Source: Bacteroidota bacterium (GTDB lineage: Bacteria > Bacteroidota > Bacteroidia > Flavobacteriales > Weeksellaceae). From it: a stretch of DNA of 64,000 nucleotides. The notes below the pieces were generated by a model. It saw only the letters and a program-made list of their open reading frames with translations. It made no database searches and was not told the origin of the DNA. Position numbers and translations under genes: made by a program. Location: assembly GCA_023461035.1 (NCBI GenBank), contig JAEWOD010000033.1, positions 53,572 through 117,571 on the forward strand, written 5' to 3'. This document shows positions 1 to 10,200 of the stretch, one piece after another. Each line of letters opens with the position of its first letter. Position 1 is the first letter of the stretch.

Positions 1-105
1 TTTCACTCTGGATTTCTTTGATTAATTTTTGAAGAGGTTTTAAATCTTTTAATCTTAAGCACTTTTTTCTTTAATTTAACACCAGATAAATAGTATAACT
101 AAAAA

Positions 106-1122
106 TTATTCTTTCAAATTCAATATTATAGGGGTTAAATCTTTCGTTATAAAAATACCTTCTTTAAATTGATAATTATCTTTGTTAGTTGGTTTTCCTT
201 CTAACCATTCTATTATTTGTTTTGGTAAGTTAGTGCCCGCTAGATGACTCAAAGGATAATGCCCTGAAATTCTACAATTCATTTCTATTACATATATTTC
301 ACCTTTTATATCAAAGCAATCAACAGACAAAATAATTTCATGTTTTAATTTTTCACTTATAGTTTGAGCTGTTTTTTCGAATTTTAAAGGTGAAACCGTC
401 TGCCCTAAATCTGTCTCACCAGCCCTCATTTGTAATTTTGATTTCGGCAAAACACAAATATAGTTTCCTTCAATATCATTCATGATATCTAAACCGTATT
501 CTTGACCAATTAATTTTTCCTGAAATAGTATTGATTCATTTGGTGTAAAAGATGACTCGTATTTCAAATAGCTATTATTTATGTCATTTATAGATTTGGT
601 ATAAAAAAAATTTAATTCTTCAACATTGTTTACTATATATATTCCGATTGAAGCCATCCCCCACCGGGGTTTGATAATAATTGGGAAGTTAATTTCTTTT
701 TGGTTAATAGCATTAATTACATCATTATAACGCTTAAAAGTTAAGGGAGTTTTTACATTATTTTCATTTAAAAATAAATGGGTTTTCCATTTATCATTAC
801 ATATACTTACTATTTCCTTTTCAGATAATAAGAGCTTAATTCCTTTCTCTTCTATCTTTGCTTTTGCTTCAGAGAGCACTAATAAATCTATATCAAAGAC
901 AGAAAGAATTGCTGCAATTTTGTTTTTAATACAAAAATCTATTAAAGAATCTACATAATCATTGCTATATATCAATGGAGACAAAAAGTAACCATCTGCT
1001 TCTTGAAGAGCAATTGTGTATTCCGAATTTGAAGCAAAAACCTTACCCCTACCATTAAAAGACTCTTTAAAATATTTAATTAAATAAGACCTTCTTCCAG
1101 CAGATGTTATAAGTATGTTCAT
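106..1122 (-). CDS. ATP-grasp ligase of a surface polysaccharide cluster
   Basis: 338 aa. The N-terminal Rossmann-like half (from MNILITSAGRR) followed by FPIIIKPRWGMASIGI and a C-terminal VIEMNCRISGHYPLSH stretch is the layout of carbamoyl-phosphate-synthase-like ATP-grasp proteins, which activate a carboxylate with ATP and join it to an amine or thiol. The substrate cannot be read from sequence. The start codon abuts the stop of nothing upstream in its strand except the acetyltransferase gene, whose stop is the adjacent base at 1123, so the two are translationally coupled. Context (aminotransferase, acetyltransferase, flippase) suggests it decorates a sugar or sugar acid, for example with an amino acid. 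Base composition is very AT-rich, as usual for exchangeable glycan genes. Family assignment is firm, role inferred. Confidence 0.8.
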   Translation of the reverse strand: MNILITSAGRRSYLIKYFKESFNGRGKVFASNSEYTIALQEADGYFLSPLIYSNDYVDSLIDFCIKNKIAAILSVFDIDLLVLSEAKAKIEEKGIKLLLSEKEIVSICNDKWKTHLFLNENNVKTPLTFKRYNDVINAINQKEINFPIIIKPRWGMASIGIYIVNNVEELNFFYTKSINDINNSYLKYESSFTPNESILFQEKLIGQEYGLDIMNDIEGNYICVLPKSKLQMRAGETDLGQTVSPLKFEKTAQTISEKLKHEIILSVDCFDIKGEIYVIEMNCRISGHYPLSHLAGTNLPKQIIEWLEGKPTNKDNYQFKEGIFITKDLTPIILNLKE

Positions 1123-1809
1123 TTATTTTAATTTTGATAATACCCTTATTGAATTTTCTATATTAGAATCTTTAAAAATCTCGTAGTTTTCTTGAATTAC
1201 TTCTTTCGGAAAATCCCACCATTTAAGTTCTAATAATGTTTCGATTATTTTTTTTTCAAATCTAAACTTTACTACTTTTCCAGGATTCCCAACAATTATC
1301 GCATAAGGTGGCACATCTTTTGTCACTATAGTATTAGCTCCTATTACCGCTCCGTCACCAATTAAAATCCCATTTAAAATTGTTGAATTAGCCCCTATCC
1401 ATACGTCATTTCCTATCAATGTTTTCTTTTCAAATCGATTATATGCCGCAGGTTCATCATTGGGTTTTATCCCATAAAAGTCATTATACAAAAAATCATG
1501 AGAGGTTATTTTTTTATAATCATGATTTGCTGGCCCTATTGTCACACCCCATGAGATTGAAGACATTTTCCCAATTTTTGAATGCATTATAACAGAATTA
1601 CTTCCAACATAAGTGAATAATTCTAAATTTGAATGATAAATTAATGTATTCCTATCAACTCTATTGTAACCCTTTAAGTATGAATGTGAAACTCTACTGA
1701 AATCTCCCAAAATACAATTTTCTAGAATTTCTGAATATACAATTCGAACCCCATTATAAATTAAAACATTATTTTGCGATACTATAGAATTTTCAATAAA
1801 TTTTTCCAT
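1123..1809 (-). CDS. Hexapeptide-repeat O/N-acetyltransferase
   Basis: 228 aa. The middle and C-terminal parts show left-handed beta-helix hexapeptide repeats (IGNDVWIGANSTILNGILIG, then IGDGAVIGANTIVTKDVPPY), ending in the typical IIVGNPGKVVK. A histidine in IGPANHDYKK sits where the catalytic His lies in the CatB/WbbJ-type acetyltransferases. These trimeric enzymes move an acetyl group from acetyl-CoA to a sugar hydroxyl or amine. It lies in the polysaccharide operon between the DegT aminotransferase (7 bp upstream) and the ATP-grasp gene (adjacent), so it probably acetylates the amino sugar made by the aminotransferase. The acceptor is not identifiable. Confidence 0.85.
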   Translation of the reverse strand: MEKFIENSIVSQNNVLIYNGVRIVYSEILENCILGDFSRVSHSYLKGYNRVDRNTLIYHSNLELFTYVGSNSVIMHSKIGKMSSISWGVTIGPANHDYKKITSHDFLYNDFYGIKPNDEPAAYNRFEKKTLIGNDVWIGANSTILNGILIGDGAVIGANTIVTKDVPPYAIIVGNPGKVVKFRFEKKIIETLLELKWWDFPKEVIQENYEIFKDSNIENSIRVLSKLK

Positions 1810-1816
1810 AAATTTT

Positions 1817-2899
1817 TTAATTATTCTGTACTCTTAACATTAAACGACATATTAAATCTACCTCTTCTATTGTAAGAGATTGATAGAGAGGCAAACAGAG
1901 TACTCTTTTGGAAATATCATCAGTAATTGGCAGAGATGTTTCTTCTAAATACGGTAATGCAGAAGCTAAAGAAGGATAGAAATATCGACGTGTAAAAATC
2001 TCATTGCTATCTAATTTAGTCTTGATTTTCAATAACAATTCTTCACTCTCCAAAACTATTGGATAATAGGCATAATTCTGAGTTGCCAATGAACTCCAAA
2101 GAGGTTTGATTGCTTTTATATTTTTTAATTTCTTGTCGTAGTGTTCAGTTAACTCCTTTCGTTTTTCGTGGATTTGTTCTACATAATTCAAATTTACTAA
2201 ACCCATGGCAGCATGAAATTCAGAATTTTTGGCATTGATACCTAATTCCGAAAAAGTATCAAATCCTGATATTCCAAAATTACGCATAAAGGCCATCTTT
2301 TTTAATAGGGTTTTATTTGGGGCTATAAGTAAACCACCTTCAGTACTATGATATAATTTTGTTGCATGAAGAGAACAAATAGAAACATCCCCATATTCAA
2401 AAACTGACTTCCCTTGTACCTGAACTCCAAACGCATGAGCACCATCATAAATTACTTTTAAATCATGTTTCCGTGCAATCTCCTCAATTTTTTCCACCTC
2501 ACAAGGGTTGCCATATACATGTGTTGCCAGTATAGCTGAAGTTTGGGGCGTAATAGCAGCATCAATTTTATCAGCATCTATATTCAATGAATTAGGGTCA
2601 ATATCCACGAAAATTGGTGTACATCCTTCCCAAACAATGGAAGATGTCGTAGCCACAAAAGAAAAAGGGGTCGTTATGATTTCGCCTTTGAGATCCAAGG
2701 CTTTAATCGCCATTTGGAGAGCTACCGTACCGTTGGTTACAAACAATAAATGATTCACTCCTAAATAGTGTTTGAGTTTCATTTCTAAATCTGAAGCTAA
2801 GGGCCCCATATTGGTCAACCATTGTCGATGCCAGATTCCATCTAAATATTTCTTATATTCTTCCACAGGAGGAAGAAAGGGCTTTGTAACTGGTATCAT
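1817..2899 (-). CDS. DegT/DnrJ/EryC1/StrS-family PLP aminotransferase (sugar)
   Basis: 360 aa, normal length for the family. Seen: the N-terminal IPVTKPFLPP segment, the substrate loop TTPFSFVATTSSIVWEGCTP, the aspartate region VIYDGAHAFG that holds the PLP ring, and SLHATKLYHSTEGG, whose lysine near residue 181 should form the PLP Schiff base. These enzymes transfer an amino group, usually from glutamate, to a nucleotide-linked ketosugar. The gene is 4 bp after the flippase gene and 7 bp before the acetyltransferase gene, so amination followed by acetylation is the likely order. The exact sugar is unknown. Confidence 0.9.
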   Translation of the reverse strand: MIPVTKPFLPPVEEYKKYLDGIWHRQWLTNMGPLASDLEMKLKHYLGVNHLLFVTNGTVALQMAIKALDLKGEIITTPFSFVATTSSIVWEGCTPIFVDIDPNSLNIDADKIDAAITPQTSAILATHVYGNPCEVEKIEEIARKHDLKVIYDGAHAFGVQVQGKSVFEYGDVSICSLHATKLYHSTEGGLLIAPNKTLLKKMAFMRNFGISGFDTFSELGINAKNSEFHAAMGLVNLNYVEQIHEKRKELTEHYDKKLKNIKAIKPLWSSLATQNYAYYPIVLESEELLLKIKTKLDSNEIFTRRYFYPSLASALPYLEETSLPITDDISKRVLCLPLYQSLTIEEVDLICRLMLRVQNN

Positions 2900-2903
2900 G
2901 TGG

Positions 2904-4340
2904 TCATATTTTTTCTTTCAGTAAATTTAATAAATATGTTAGTGACTCTGTTCTAATTAATCTATTTATTAAACAATAAAACACTAAACCTGTAGTCATT
3001 CCTATGATAATTTGTAGGATCAAATGTAGATTTTCAACAAATAATAAAATAAAAGAAACTATTCCAAACATTAAGGCACTTGTAATAAAAATAGGTAACA
3101 TATCAAAAAACTGATTTTTACCAGAATAATTAATTAAATTTGAACTATAATAGGTATTAACAAACAATGCAAGATAATTAGAAATAACACTGCTCCATAC
3201 TAATCCCATAATCCCAAATTGAAACCCAATAATTAAGCCAATCGTAATGATTATTTTCTTTATAATCTCTAACTTCAAAAATAAATTGCTTCGACCATAA
3301 ACTTTAAAAACATTCAAATTAAAAGCATGAATCGGGTAAAATATTCCTGCTAAGCAAAGAATCTGAAAATATGGCACTGCTTCTGTCCATTCTTCACCCA
3401 ATACTAATAAGAATAATGGATAGGCAATAGCTGCCGCCCCTAGCATCATCGGTGCTGTAATAAAAAATGTTATACCCATAAGCCTTTTATATAAAGAAGA
3501 AACTCTTTTCTTATCATCCTGAATACTGGACAAAAGTGGAAAGGTAACTTTAGAAACTATGCCCGTAATGGTTGTTACTGGATAATCATTAAATGCTTTT
3601 GACCTTTCAAAAAAACCTAATTCCTTAGCTGAATAATATTTCCCAATTACTATATTATAAATATTCTTAAATATTGTATCTAAAATTCCTGAAAGCATTA
3701 ATTTATATCCATATCCATAGTGATATTTTGCTTTTTCCTTTGTGAATTGTAACGAAGGTTTCCATTTAGAAGAAGTCCACAATGTTAAAGTTTGTACAAA
3801 TTGAGTTGTCAAATACATAAATACAATAGACCACACTCCAAGACCAAAGTATCCAAAAGATAAACCTATTAAAGTACCTATTATTATCCCCGGAATATTA
3901 AGTTTGGCTATTTTTTTAAATTGCATATTTGCGGTAAGGCGTGCTAATTGTACAGCTGAGAAAGCAGAAAATATAAAACTCAAGCAATAAACGCGTATTA
4001 AATTTTTTAAAATAGGTTGTTTAAAAAAGTCGGCAATTAAAGGCGCAATTAGAAAAAACACAATATAGACACCTATACTTAATATTAAATTTAATATAAA
4101 AACTGTCGAAAAATCTTGATTATTAGCATTTCGGGTTCTTATCAAAGAAGTAGATAATCCACTATCTGTAATAGACGTACCTATAGCAATAAATACAGAT
4201 ATCATTCCTACTAGACCAAATTCTTCAGGACCCAACCAACGAGCCAAAATGAGGGTTGCAAGAAAAGAGAAACCCCTTAAAAAAAAAGTATCTACTACTG
4301 TCCAAATAACCCCTCCTATTGTCTTATTTTTTAGTGACAT
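2904..4340 (-). CDS. Wzx-like polysaccharide flippase (MOP superfamily)
   Basis: 478 aa, almost entirely hydrophobic with about 12-14 predicted transmembrane segments, starting MSLKNKTIGGVIWTVVDTFF and containing the LARWLGPEEFGLVGM segment typical of lipopolysaccharide/teichuronic-acid exporters (WzxC-like, polysaccharide_synt family). Such proteins flip undecaprenyl-linked oligosaccharides across the inner membrane. It follows wecC by about 100 bp and is followed 4 bp later by the aminotransferase gene in the same operon. AT-rich, like the rest of the downstream cluster. Confidence 0.9.
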   Translation of the reverse strand: MSLKNKTIGGVIWTVVDTFFLRGFSFLATLILARWLGPEEFGLVGMISVFIAIGTSITDSGLSTSLIRTRNANNQDFSTVFILNLILSIGVYIVFFLIAPLIADFFKQPILKNLIRVYCLSFIFSAFSAVQLARLTANMQFKKIAKLNIPGIIIGTLIGLSFGYFGLGVWSIVFMYLTTQFVQTLTLWTSSKWKPSLQFTKEKAKYHYGYGYKLMLSGILDTIFKNIYNIVIGKYYSAKELGFFERSKAFNDYPVTTITGIVSKVTFPLLSSIQDDKKRVSSLYKRLMGITFFITAPMMLGAAAIAYPLFLLVLGEEWTEAVPYFQILCLAGIFYPIHAFNLNVFKVYGRSNLFLKLEIIKKIIITIGLIIGFQFGIMGLVWSSVISNYLALFVNTYYSSNLINYSGKNQFFDMLPIFITSALMFGIVSFILLFVENLHLILQIIIGMTTGLVFYCLINRLIRTESLTYLLNLLKEKI

Positions 4341-4443
4341 ATTAGAAAATTTCTTTCTTTAATGATTTCTATAAAACAAGGTTTTTGCATTCTTTAATTT
4401 AGTTTCATATGTTTAAGTTTCTTCAACATACCAACAATATCTT

Positions 4444-5655
4444 TTACCCCTTAACCATTCCACAAAAATCCAGTACAATTTGTCCTTCTTTATAACTCAA
4501 TTCTTTAAACTCATCATGAGCTACCAATAATACAACTATATCCGCCTTTTCAACCGCATCTTTATAATCCGTTAACTTAAAAACTTTGTGCTCCTGAACA
4601 TTGGGTTCAACTATGAACATATTGGCTTCACGGCTGTCCTGTAAGACGCGTTCCACAATATGAATGGCAGGAGATTCTCTTAAATCATCAATATTCGGTT
4701 TAAAAGCAAGTCCCATTAAGGCAATAGAGGGTGGTCGGCCATTCATTAATTCAAATTCCTGACGGGCCGTTTTTACTTTCTCTGCACACCAAAATGGCTT
4801 GTAATTATTGGTTGCCCTTGCTTGAGCAATCATACGTGACTCCATTGGGAATTCAGCTGTAATAAAATACGGGTCTACCGCTATACAATGTCCTCCCACG
4901 CCACAGCCCGGTTGTAAAATATTTACACGTGGATGTTTGTTTGCCAAATGAATTAATTCCCAAACATTGATGCCTGCTTTATCACAAATGAGAGAAAGTT
5001 CATTGGCAAATGCAATCTGTACATCACGGGAAGAGTTTTCAGTGAGTTTACACATTTCAGCCGTTCGAGCATTTGTCGCATGCAATTCTCCTTTAACAAA
5101 TTGATGGTAGAAATTCATGGCCTTTTGAGTTGATTCTATATTTACACCTCCTATGACACGGTCGTTATGCACCAATTCGTACATTACGTTGCCGGGTAGT
5201 ACACGCTCTGGGCAGTATGCTAAGTAAATTTTATCTTTTAATTCAGGTCGTTGAGTAAAAATTAACTCCATCATTTTCTCAGTCGTCCCTACGGGTGATG
5301 TTGATTCAATAATATATAAATCTCCTTCTTTCAATAATGGGATAATTCCTTCCGTTGCCGCTTGTACATAAGTGATATCCGGCTGATGGTCTCCCTTAAA
5401 AGGAGTGGGTACCACTATTAAATAAGTATCTGCGGTTACTGCTTTAGTTCCAGCTTTTAAAAACCCTTCTTTTACAGCACTTGCAACAGCACTATCTAAT
5501 TCGGGTTCTACAATGTGTATTTTCCCTGCATTAATCGTATCAACTACATTTTGGGAAATATCAACCCCATAAACCGGGATTTGAGTATTGGCAATCAATG
5601 CCGAGGTAGGTAAACCAATATACCCTAAACCTATGGTAACTACTTTTGGTTCCAT
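4444..5655 (-). CDS. wecC: UDP-N-acetyl-D-mannosamine dehydrogenase
   Basis: 403 aa. N-terminal NAD-binding fold with VVTIGLGYIGLPTSALIA, central PERVLPGNVMYEL, and the active-site stretch GCGVGGHCIAVDPYF containing the nucleophilic cysteine of UDP-sugar dehydrogenases; C-terminal UDP-binding domain with ALMGLAFKPNIDDLRESP. It oxidises UDP-ManNAc to UDP-ManNAcA using two NAD+. The gene directly follows wecB (11 bp gap), whose product supplies the substrate, which is the main reason for preferring WecC over other dehydrogenases. A second dehydrogenase of the TviB/WbpO branch lies at 17004. Confidence 0.92.
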   Translation of the reverse strand: MEPKVVTIGLGYIGLPTSALIANTQIPVYGVDISQNVVDTINAGKIHIVEPELDSAVASAVKEGFLKAGTKAVTADTYLIVVPTPFKGDHQPDITYVQAATEGIIPLLKEGDLYIIESTSPVGTTEKMMELIFTQRPELKDKIYLAYCPERVLPGNVMYELVHNDRVIGGVNIESTQKAMNFYHQFVKGELHATNARTAEMCKLTENSSRDVQIAFANELSLICDKAGINVWELIHLANKHPRVNILQPGCGVGGHCIAVDPYFITAEFPMESRMIAQARATNNYKPFWCAEKVKTARQEFELMNGRPPSIALMGLAFKPNIDDLRESPAIHIVERVLQDSREANMFIVEPNVQEHKVFKLTDYKDAVEKADIVVLLVAHDEFKELSYKEGQIVLDFCGMVKG

Positions 5656-5666
5656 TACTGGTAAAA

Positions 5667-6788
5667 TTAATTTTGATTTTTTATAAATTCTGCAATTCGT
5701 TGACTGGCTTTCCCATCACCATAAGGATTATGCAATCCACTCATTTTCTGATAACGAAGGGGGTCGGTCAAAAGACTCTTGGCTTCACTGATAATTTTAT
5801 TTTTGTCTGTTCCCACCAATAGAACCGTTCCGGCTTCTACTGCTTCCGGTCTTTCCGTAGTATCCCGCATAACCAATACGGGTTTTCCCAAACTCGGAGC
5901 CTCTTCCTGCACACCACCTGAATCCGTTATTATCAAATAGGACTGATTCATCAACCAAACAAAGGCAGGATAAGCCAATGGGTCTATAAGATGAATATTC
6001 TCTACTTCTGATAAAATTTCGTAAACCGGCTTTTGCACATTGGGATTCAAATGAACCGGATAAATAATTTGCACATCGGCATTAGAATTAGCGATTTCTT
6101 TTAACGCTTCACAGATGTTGATAAATCCCTGACCGTGATTTTCTCTCCGATGTCCTGTGACTAAAATTACTTTTTTATTGGCATCCACTAAGTTTTTAAG
6201 GAAATCTATTTCCGGGTTTTCTATAGATTGCACTCTCCCACTACTATCAAGCAATGCATCTATTACTGTATTACCTGTAATAATAATGCTTTCAGCAGCA
6301 ATATTTTCCTTTAGTAAATTATTATATGCTTGTTGCGTTGGAGCAAAATGATAATCAGTTAGCCTTCCCGTCAATTGCCGATTCATTTCTTCCGGGAATG
6401 GTGACCTTTTATTAAAAGTGCGCAAGCCAGCTTCTACATGACACACTTTTGCTCCGAAATAAAAAGCTGCCAAGCCGGCTACCATTGAAGTAAGTGTATC
6501 CCCATGAACATAGACATAGTCGGGTTTATACTCTTCCAATATCTGTTTTAATTCTGTAATTATAATAGCTGTAAGTGTATATAAATTTTGATTGGGCTTC
6601 ATTAAGTCTAAATCAAAATCAGGTTGAATAGCAAAAAATTCAAGTACCTGATCCAGCATTTCCCTATGTTGAGCAGTCACACAAACCTTCGTTTCAAACT
6701 CAGCGTATTTTTGAAATTCTTTTACCAAAGGAGCCATTTTAATGGCCTCTGGACGAGTTCCAAAAATGATAAGATGTTTTGTCCTCAT
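5667..6788 (-). CDS. wecB: UDP-N-acetylglucosamine 2-epimerase (non-hydrolysing)
   Basis: 373 aa, full length. Motifs GTRPEAIKMAPL at the N-terminus, CHVEAGLRT, the FPEEMNRQ stretch and SGGVQEEAPSLGKPVLVMRD place it in the WecB/MnaA family, which interconverts UDP-GlcNAc and UDP-ManNAc. It is the first gene of the polysaccharide operon seen here, 11 bp before wecC, and has a candidate flavobacterial -7 box at 6852-6859. Together WecB and WecC make UDP-ManNAcA for a capsule or O-antigen. Confidence 0.94.
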   Translation of the reverse strand: MRTKHLIIFGTRPEAIKMAPLVKEFQKYAEFETKVCVTAQHREMLDQVLEFFAIQPDFDLDLMKPNQNLYTLTAIIITELKQILEEYKPDYVYVHGDTLTSMVAGLAAFYFGAKVCHVEAGLRTFNKRSPFPEEMNRQLTGRLTDYHFAPTQQAYNNLLKENIAAESIIITGNTVIDALLDSSGRVQSIENPEIDFLKNLVDANKKVILVTGHRRENHGQGFINICEALKEIANSNADVQIIYPVHLNPNVQKPVYEILSEVENIHLIDPLAYPAFVWLMNQSYLIITDSGGVQEEAPSLGKPVLVMRDTTERPEAVEAGTVLLVGTDKNKIISEAKSLLTDPLRYQKMSGLHNPYGDGKASQRIAEFIKNQN

Positions 6789-6851
6789 TATATCAGAAGT
6801 TAATTGTCTGCTTAGGAAGCACTTAATTTCTTAAAGTTTTTAAAAACCCTG

Positions 6852-6859
6852 CAAAATTA
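6852..6859 (-). promoter_or_regulatory. Candidate -7 box (TAATTTTG) upstream of wecB
   Basis: On the minus strand TAATTTTG matches the Bacteroidota -7 consensus TAnnTTTG. No clear TTTG lies 19 bp upstream. It would start an mRNA about 60 nt before wecB. Confidence 0.45.
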
Positions 6860-6909
6860 GTCTATTTTATTTTTAAGGACTGTTAGAGGGGTGTTAATTC
6901 GGGTGGGAA

Positions 6910-6936
6910 GAAAAAAACCCGTCATTCCGACGGGTT
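6910..6936 (-). terminator. Intrinsic terminator after the 89-aa gene
   Basis: On the minus strand the stem AACCCGTC/GACGGGTT (8 bp, loop of 5) is followed by a run of T. It lies 16 bp past the stop of the small gene at 6952 and closes the 7227/6952 transcription unit. Confidence 0.8.
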
Positions 6937-6951
6937 CTGTTTAGTCGGGCT

Positions 6952-7221
6952 TCACGCCCATTTTCTTTTATATCTTAAAAAATACACACCCAATCCGATG
7001 CCGATTAAAGGCAATATATACAGCCAGTCATCGATAGGAACAGGATCTCCAGGGCCTCCAGGGCCATCTACACCCTGATTGGGCTCATCATATTGCGGGG
7101 CATCCTGATTAAATCCATAATCCAGAGTTTGTTCTTCCTCCGGGGGACTATGATTTTCTTCAAAAAACTGAGCACTCCCGATAAAGGAAATGAATAGGGC
7201 AATCAGCGTAATGTTTTTCAT
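6952..7221 (-). CDS. Small secreted protein with a C-terminal sorting-like tail (PID-CTERM-like)
   Basis: 89 aa. Seen: an N-terminal signal peptide (MKNITLIALFISFIGSAQ), an acidic, proline/glycine-rich middle with GPGGPGDP, then PVPIDDW, one hydrophobic segment (LYILPLIGIGLGVYFL) and a basic end RYKRKWA. This three-part tail (short P-x-I-D motif, membrane helix, basic cluster) resembles the PID-CTERM type of Bacteroidota sorting signal; similar small proteins are often labelled signal peptidase in databases, which this is not. The start lies 5 bp after the stop of the giant T9SS protein gene, so the two are co-transcribed and end at the terminator at 6910. Function unknown. Confidence 0.7.
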   Translation of the reverse strand: MKNITLIALFISFIGSAQFFEENHSPPEEEQTLDYGFNQDAPQYDEPNQGVDGPGGPGDPVPIDDWLYILPLIGIGLGVYFLRYKRKWA

Positions 7222-7226
7222 TTTCT

Positions 7227-10200
7227 TTACTTATTGATCATTTTTCGGGTTACAATCTCGCCGCTTTCGGTTTGTGCCTTAATAACGATAATTTGCTTTC
7301 CAAATTTTTGAGCCGGAATTTTTAACTCCAGCGCATTGACATTTGTATTTTTATACACTGACCAACCATCAAAGTTAAATATTTCTACCTCCATTAACTT
7401 ATCCTTTGTGGAAGAAATTACAATTTCTTTGTTGATTTTCCGGATATGAACCTGACTCGCAGCCGTCAGAACCGGACCGGCTGAAGTTCCGTCTTTAAAG
7501 ACGATTTCAAAACGATCGTTATGTACACCGGCATCTGCTTCAAATTCATAAGCACCACTATCTGATAAATTATGAATAACACCCAATAATTTATCTTTCA
7601 GATAGATATTCTGGTAGCTGATAAAAATACCTTTGGTTTCTTCCAATTGGATTTTGTATCTGCCTTCTTCAAATAATTTCACTACAAGTGGAATCTCATC
7701 ATCATCATGGAACAAGCCCTTTCTACCTTGGATGGCCAGTTTGACATTGTCATGGCTGAGGGTATAAATATTTTCCGAAACTGATTCGCTCAGGATTTCG
7801 GAGTCATAAACTTCAAAAGTATTTTCCGCCCGTTCAAAATAGCCGATAGCAGTTTGGACTCTTGTTCCTGCAGGGTTTATAAGTTCCAACCAGAATTTGT
7901 CGTTTCGTTTTGCCTCATCATTTACAGATGATAGGTTACTTCCGTTTTTAAAATATTCGGCATCACCATCTGTTGGATTTATTTTGAGAGCAGTCGTCCG
8001 CATATCGTTATTAACCGTCAGAGATGTTTCTCCTTGTTTTACATTGATGATAAATCCTTGTCCCGGCTTAACGATTCCGTTTGGTTTTTTGCCTGAGCTT
8101 ATTGTACAATTAGTGTCCTCATAACAAGGAGCGGCAGTTCCACCACCAAACGGCATATTATAAATGGCATAATTGGATTGGCTATATCCCGAACCTTGTT
8201 GATAGATTTCTGTGTTTCCTATATTGTCCCAGAAATAAACGCTAGGGGTTTCAAATTTTGCAGCATTTCCGGTTGTGGGATTGTTGTCATTATCATCATT
8301 ATAGAACTTTTCCAAATCCAGATTGGAAGGGAAAGGATTACCGATGAGGTTGAAATTATCATCATTATCAAAAGTAGTTACCATAATATTGTTCTCTTCC
8401 GGAATCAATGATTCATTTTGCGGAACACCCACAAAACTGGCAGTTACGCCTGTGCCGCCGCTTGAATTCTGAGGAGAATTGGAAGTTGGTCCTTTTATGG
8501 AATATCCGATTCCAAATGAAGATACCGGATTTGTGTTGGAAGGCAAAATGGTAAAATAATCATCCCAGGTATTATAAGTCATCACACGGTTTGGCGGGAG
8601 GTTTGGATACAAATCATATAAATCCTGTCCTACTACCGGTGAGGCCCAATAATTATACTGATTGGAAGGAACGGTTGCCATACGCCTTACCGTAATATCG
8701 CCGGTATTTGTTCCTGGATTGACTTGTTTCAAATTAGCATCTGACGCTACCACAAAACGGTCTGATGTAGCAAGGTTTTTAACCTCATTACTAACTGTTA
8801 GGTTGGAATTTACTTGCAGGTTACCGGAAGGTCTCACCTCTACCGAACAGTATTCATCTTCCGAATTAACCGTGAGGTTCCCTTTCACCACTACTTTCTT
8901 GTCGCTATTATCCACAGGCCCCGGGTTGGCATAAGACCAGTTTCCATCTGCCTGATAGGTGTTTGTATATTTACAATCGGCTGCCGCATCGTAAAATGTA
9001 ACATCGTCAAGTGTTATGCCGTGCCCCCATTCTCCAATGCCTTCAAAGCCTACATAATATTCATCTGAAGCGTTAGGCAGATTCAATTCAACATAAGTCC
9101 AATTTGAGTGGGTCGTGGTATAAACCGCACCCGGAATTAAAGTCCATGGGGCTCCATAGGAAGATTTATAATAAACCCTTAACTCATCAATATCTCCGAA
9201 CCAAGCTTCGTTTGAGTACCAAAACGAAACACTTGGAGATGTTAATCCTGATATGTCCATTCTTGGTGAAGCTAAAATAGCAGGAAACCCTATATCGGAT
9301 CCTGTATAATATAAAGCATTTCGTTCTCCATTATGAGCATTTGTTATACTTCCAGAGTAATTTCCTTGACTCAAATACCATGTTTGGAGGGTAGTATATC
9401 CGTAAACAACCCAACAACCTAATAAATCACTATCCATCTCAAATGTTTCTGTATAAGGGAATTCATCGATTATAGACCCGCAGGTTGTTCTGAAATTATA
9501 CGGCCCCGCCCAGGCACTGTAATCACCTCCCCCACAATTGGCACGAACATAATACTCATAGTTTGTGTTGGGCGTTAACCCTCCTAAAGGATAAGGATTG
9601 GACGCTCCTGTCACCATCGTTCCCGTTCCTTGTGTAAATCCCACCGCACCCCATTCAAAATCATAACTACTACCACTGCCCGTCCAACTTAAATCTGCCG
9701 ATGTCCCGGTTACGTTATCAGCGGAAAGATTTGTTGGCGCAGGGCAAGAAGGAACCATTACCGTTAACTTATAATCTTCTGCTTCTCCTCTTGTTGAACC
9801 ACATGCGCCCGGAGACATTGCATACCAATCGGTAATAATACGAATAACATAATCTCCTGGTGTAGTTCCAATCGGAATCACTATAGAGGGAGTTGTTGTG
9901 TTTCCATTAGGTAAAAATGCGCCTGAACTATAAACTACTTCTCCGGCATCGAAAACATTGTTTTTATCATAGTCAATCCATATAGAAACTCCGGCTGTAC
10001 CGCCAACCAAATTAAATGTTGCCGTAAAATTATCCCCTTCATTTACTGAAATTACATCAGTATCATAAAAATTCTGATAACCATAAGCCCCTATACCGGT
10101 ACTTACCTTGTTGATATTGACTATACCTCCGGAAGTAGAAAAGTTATTGATGTACGTACTGTTATTACTCACAAACGGCCTACAATACCCTTCATAGGTA

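Noticed and set aside
1..72. Minus-strand frame reading KCLRLKDLKPLQKLIKEIQS at the left edge
   Set aside because: It looks protein-like but no start codon follows the upstream in-frame stop, and the other frames also stop early. Could be the first codons of a neighbour gene with a rare start; not enough to call.
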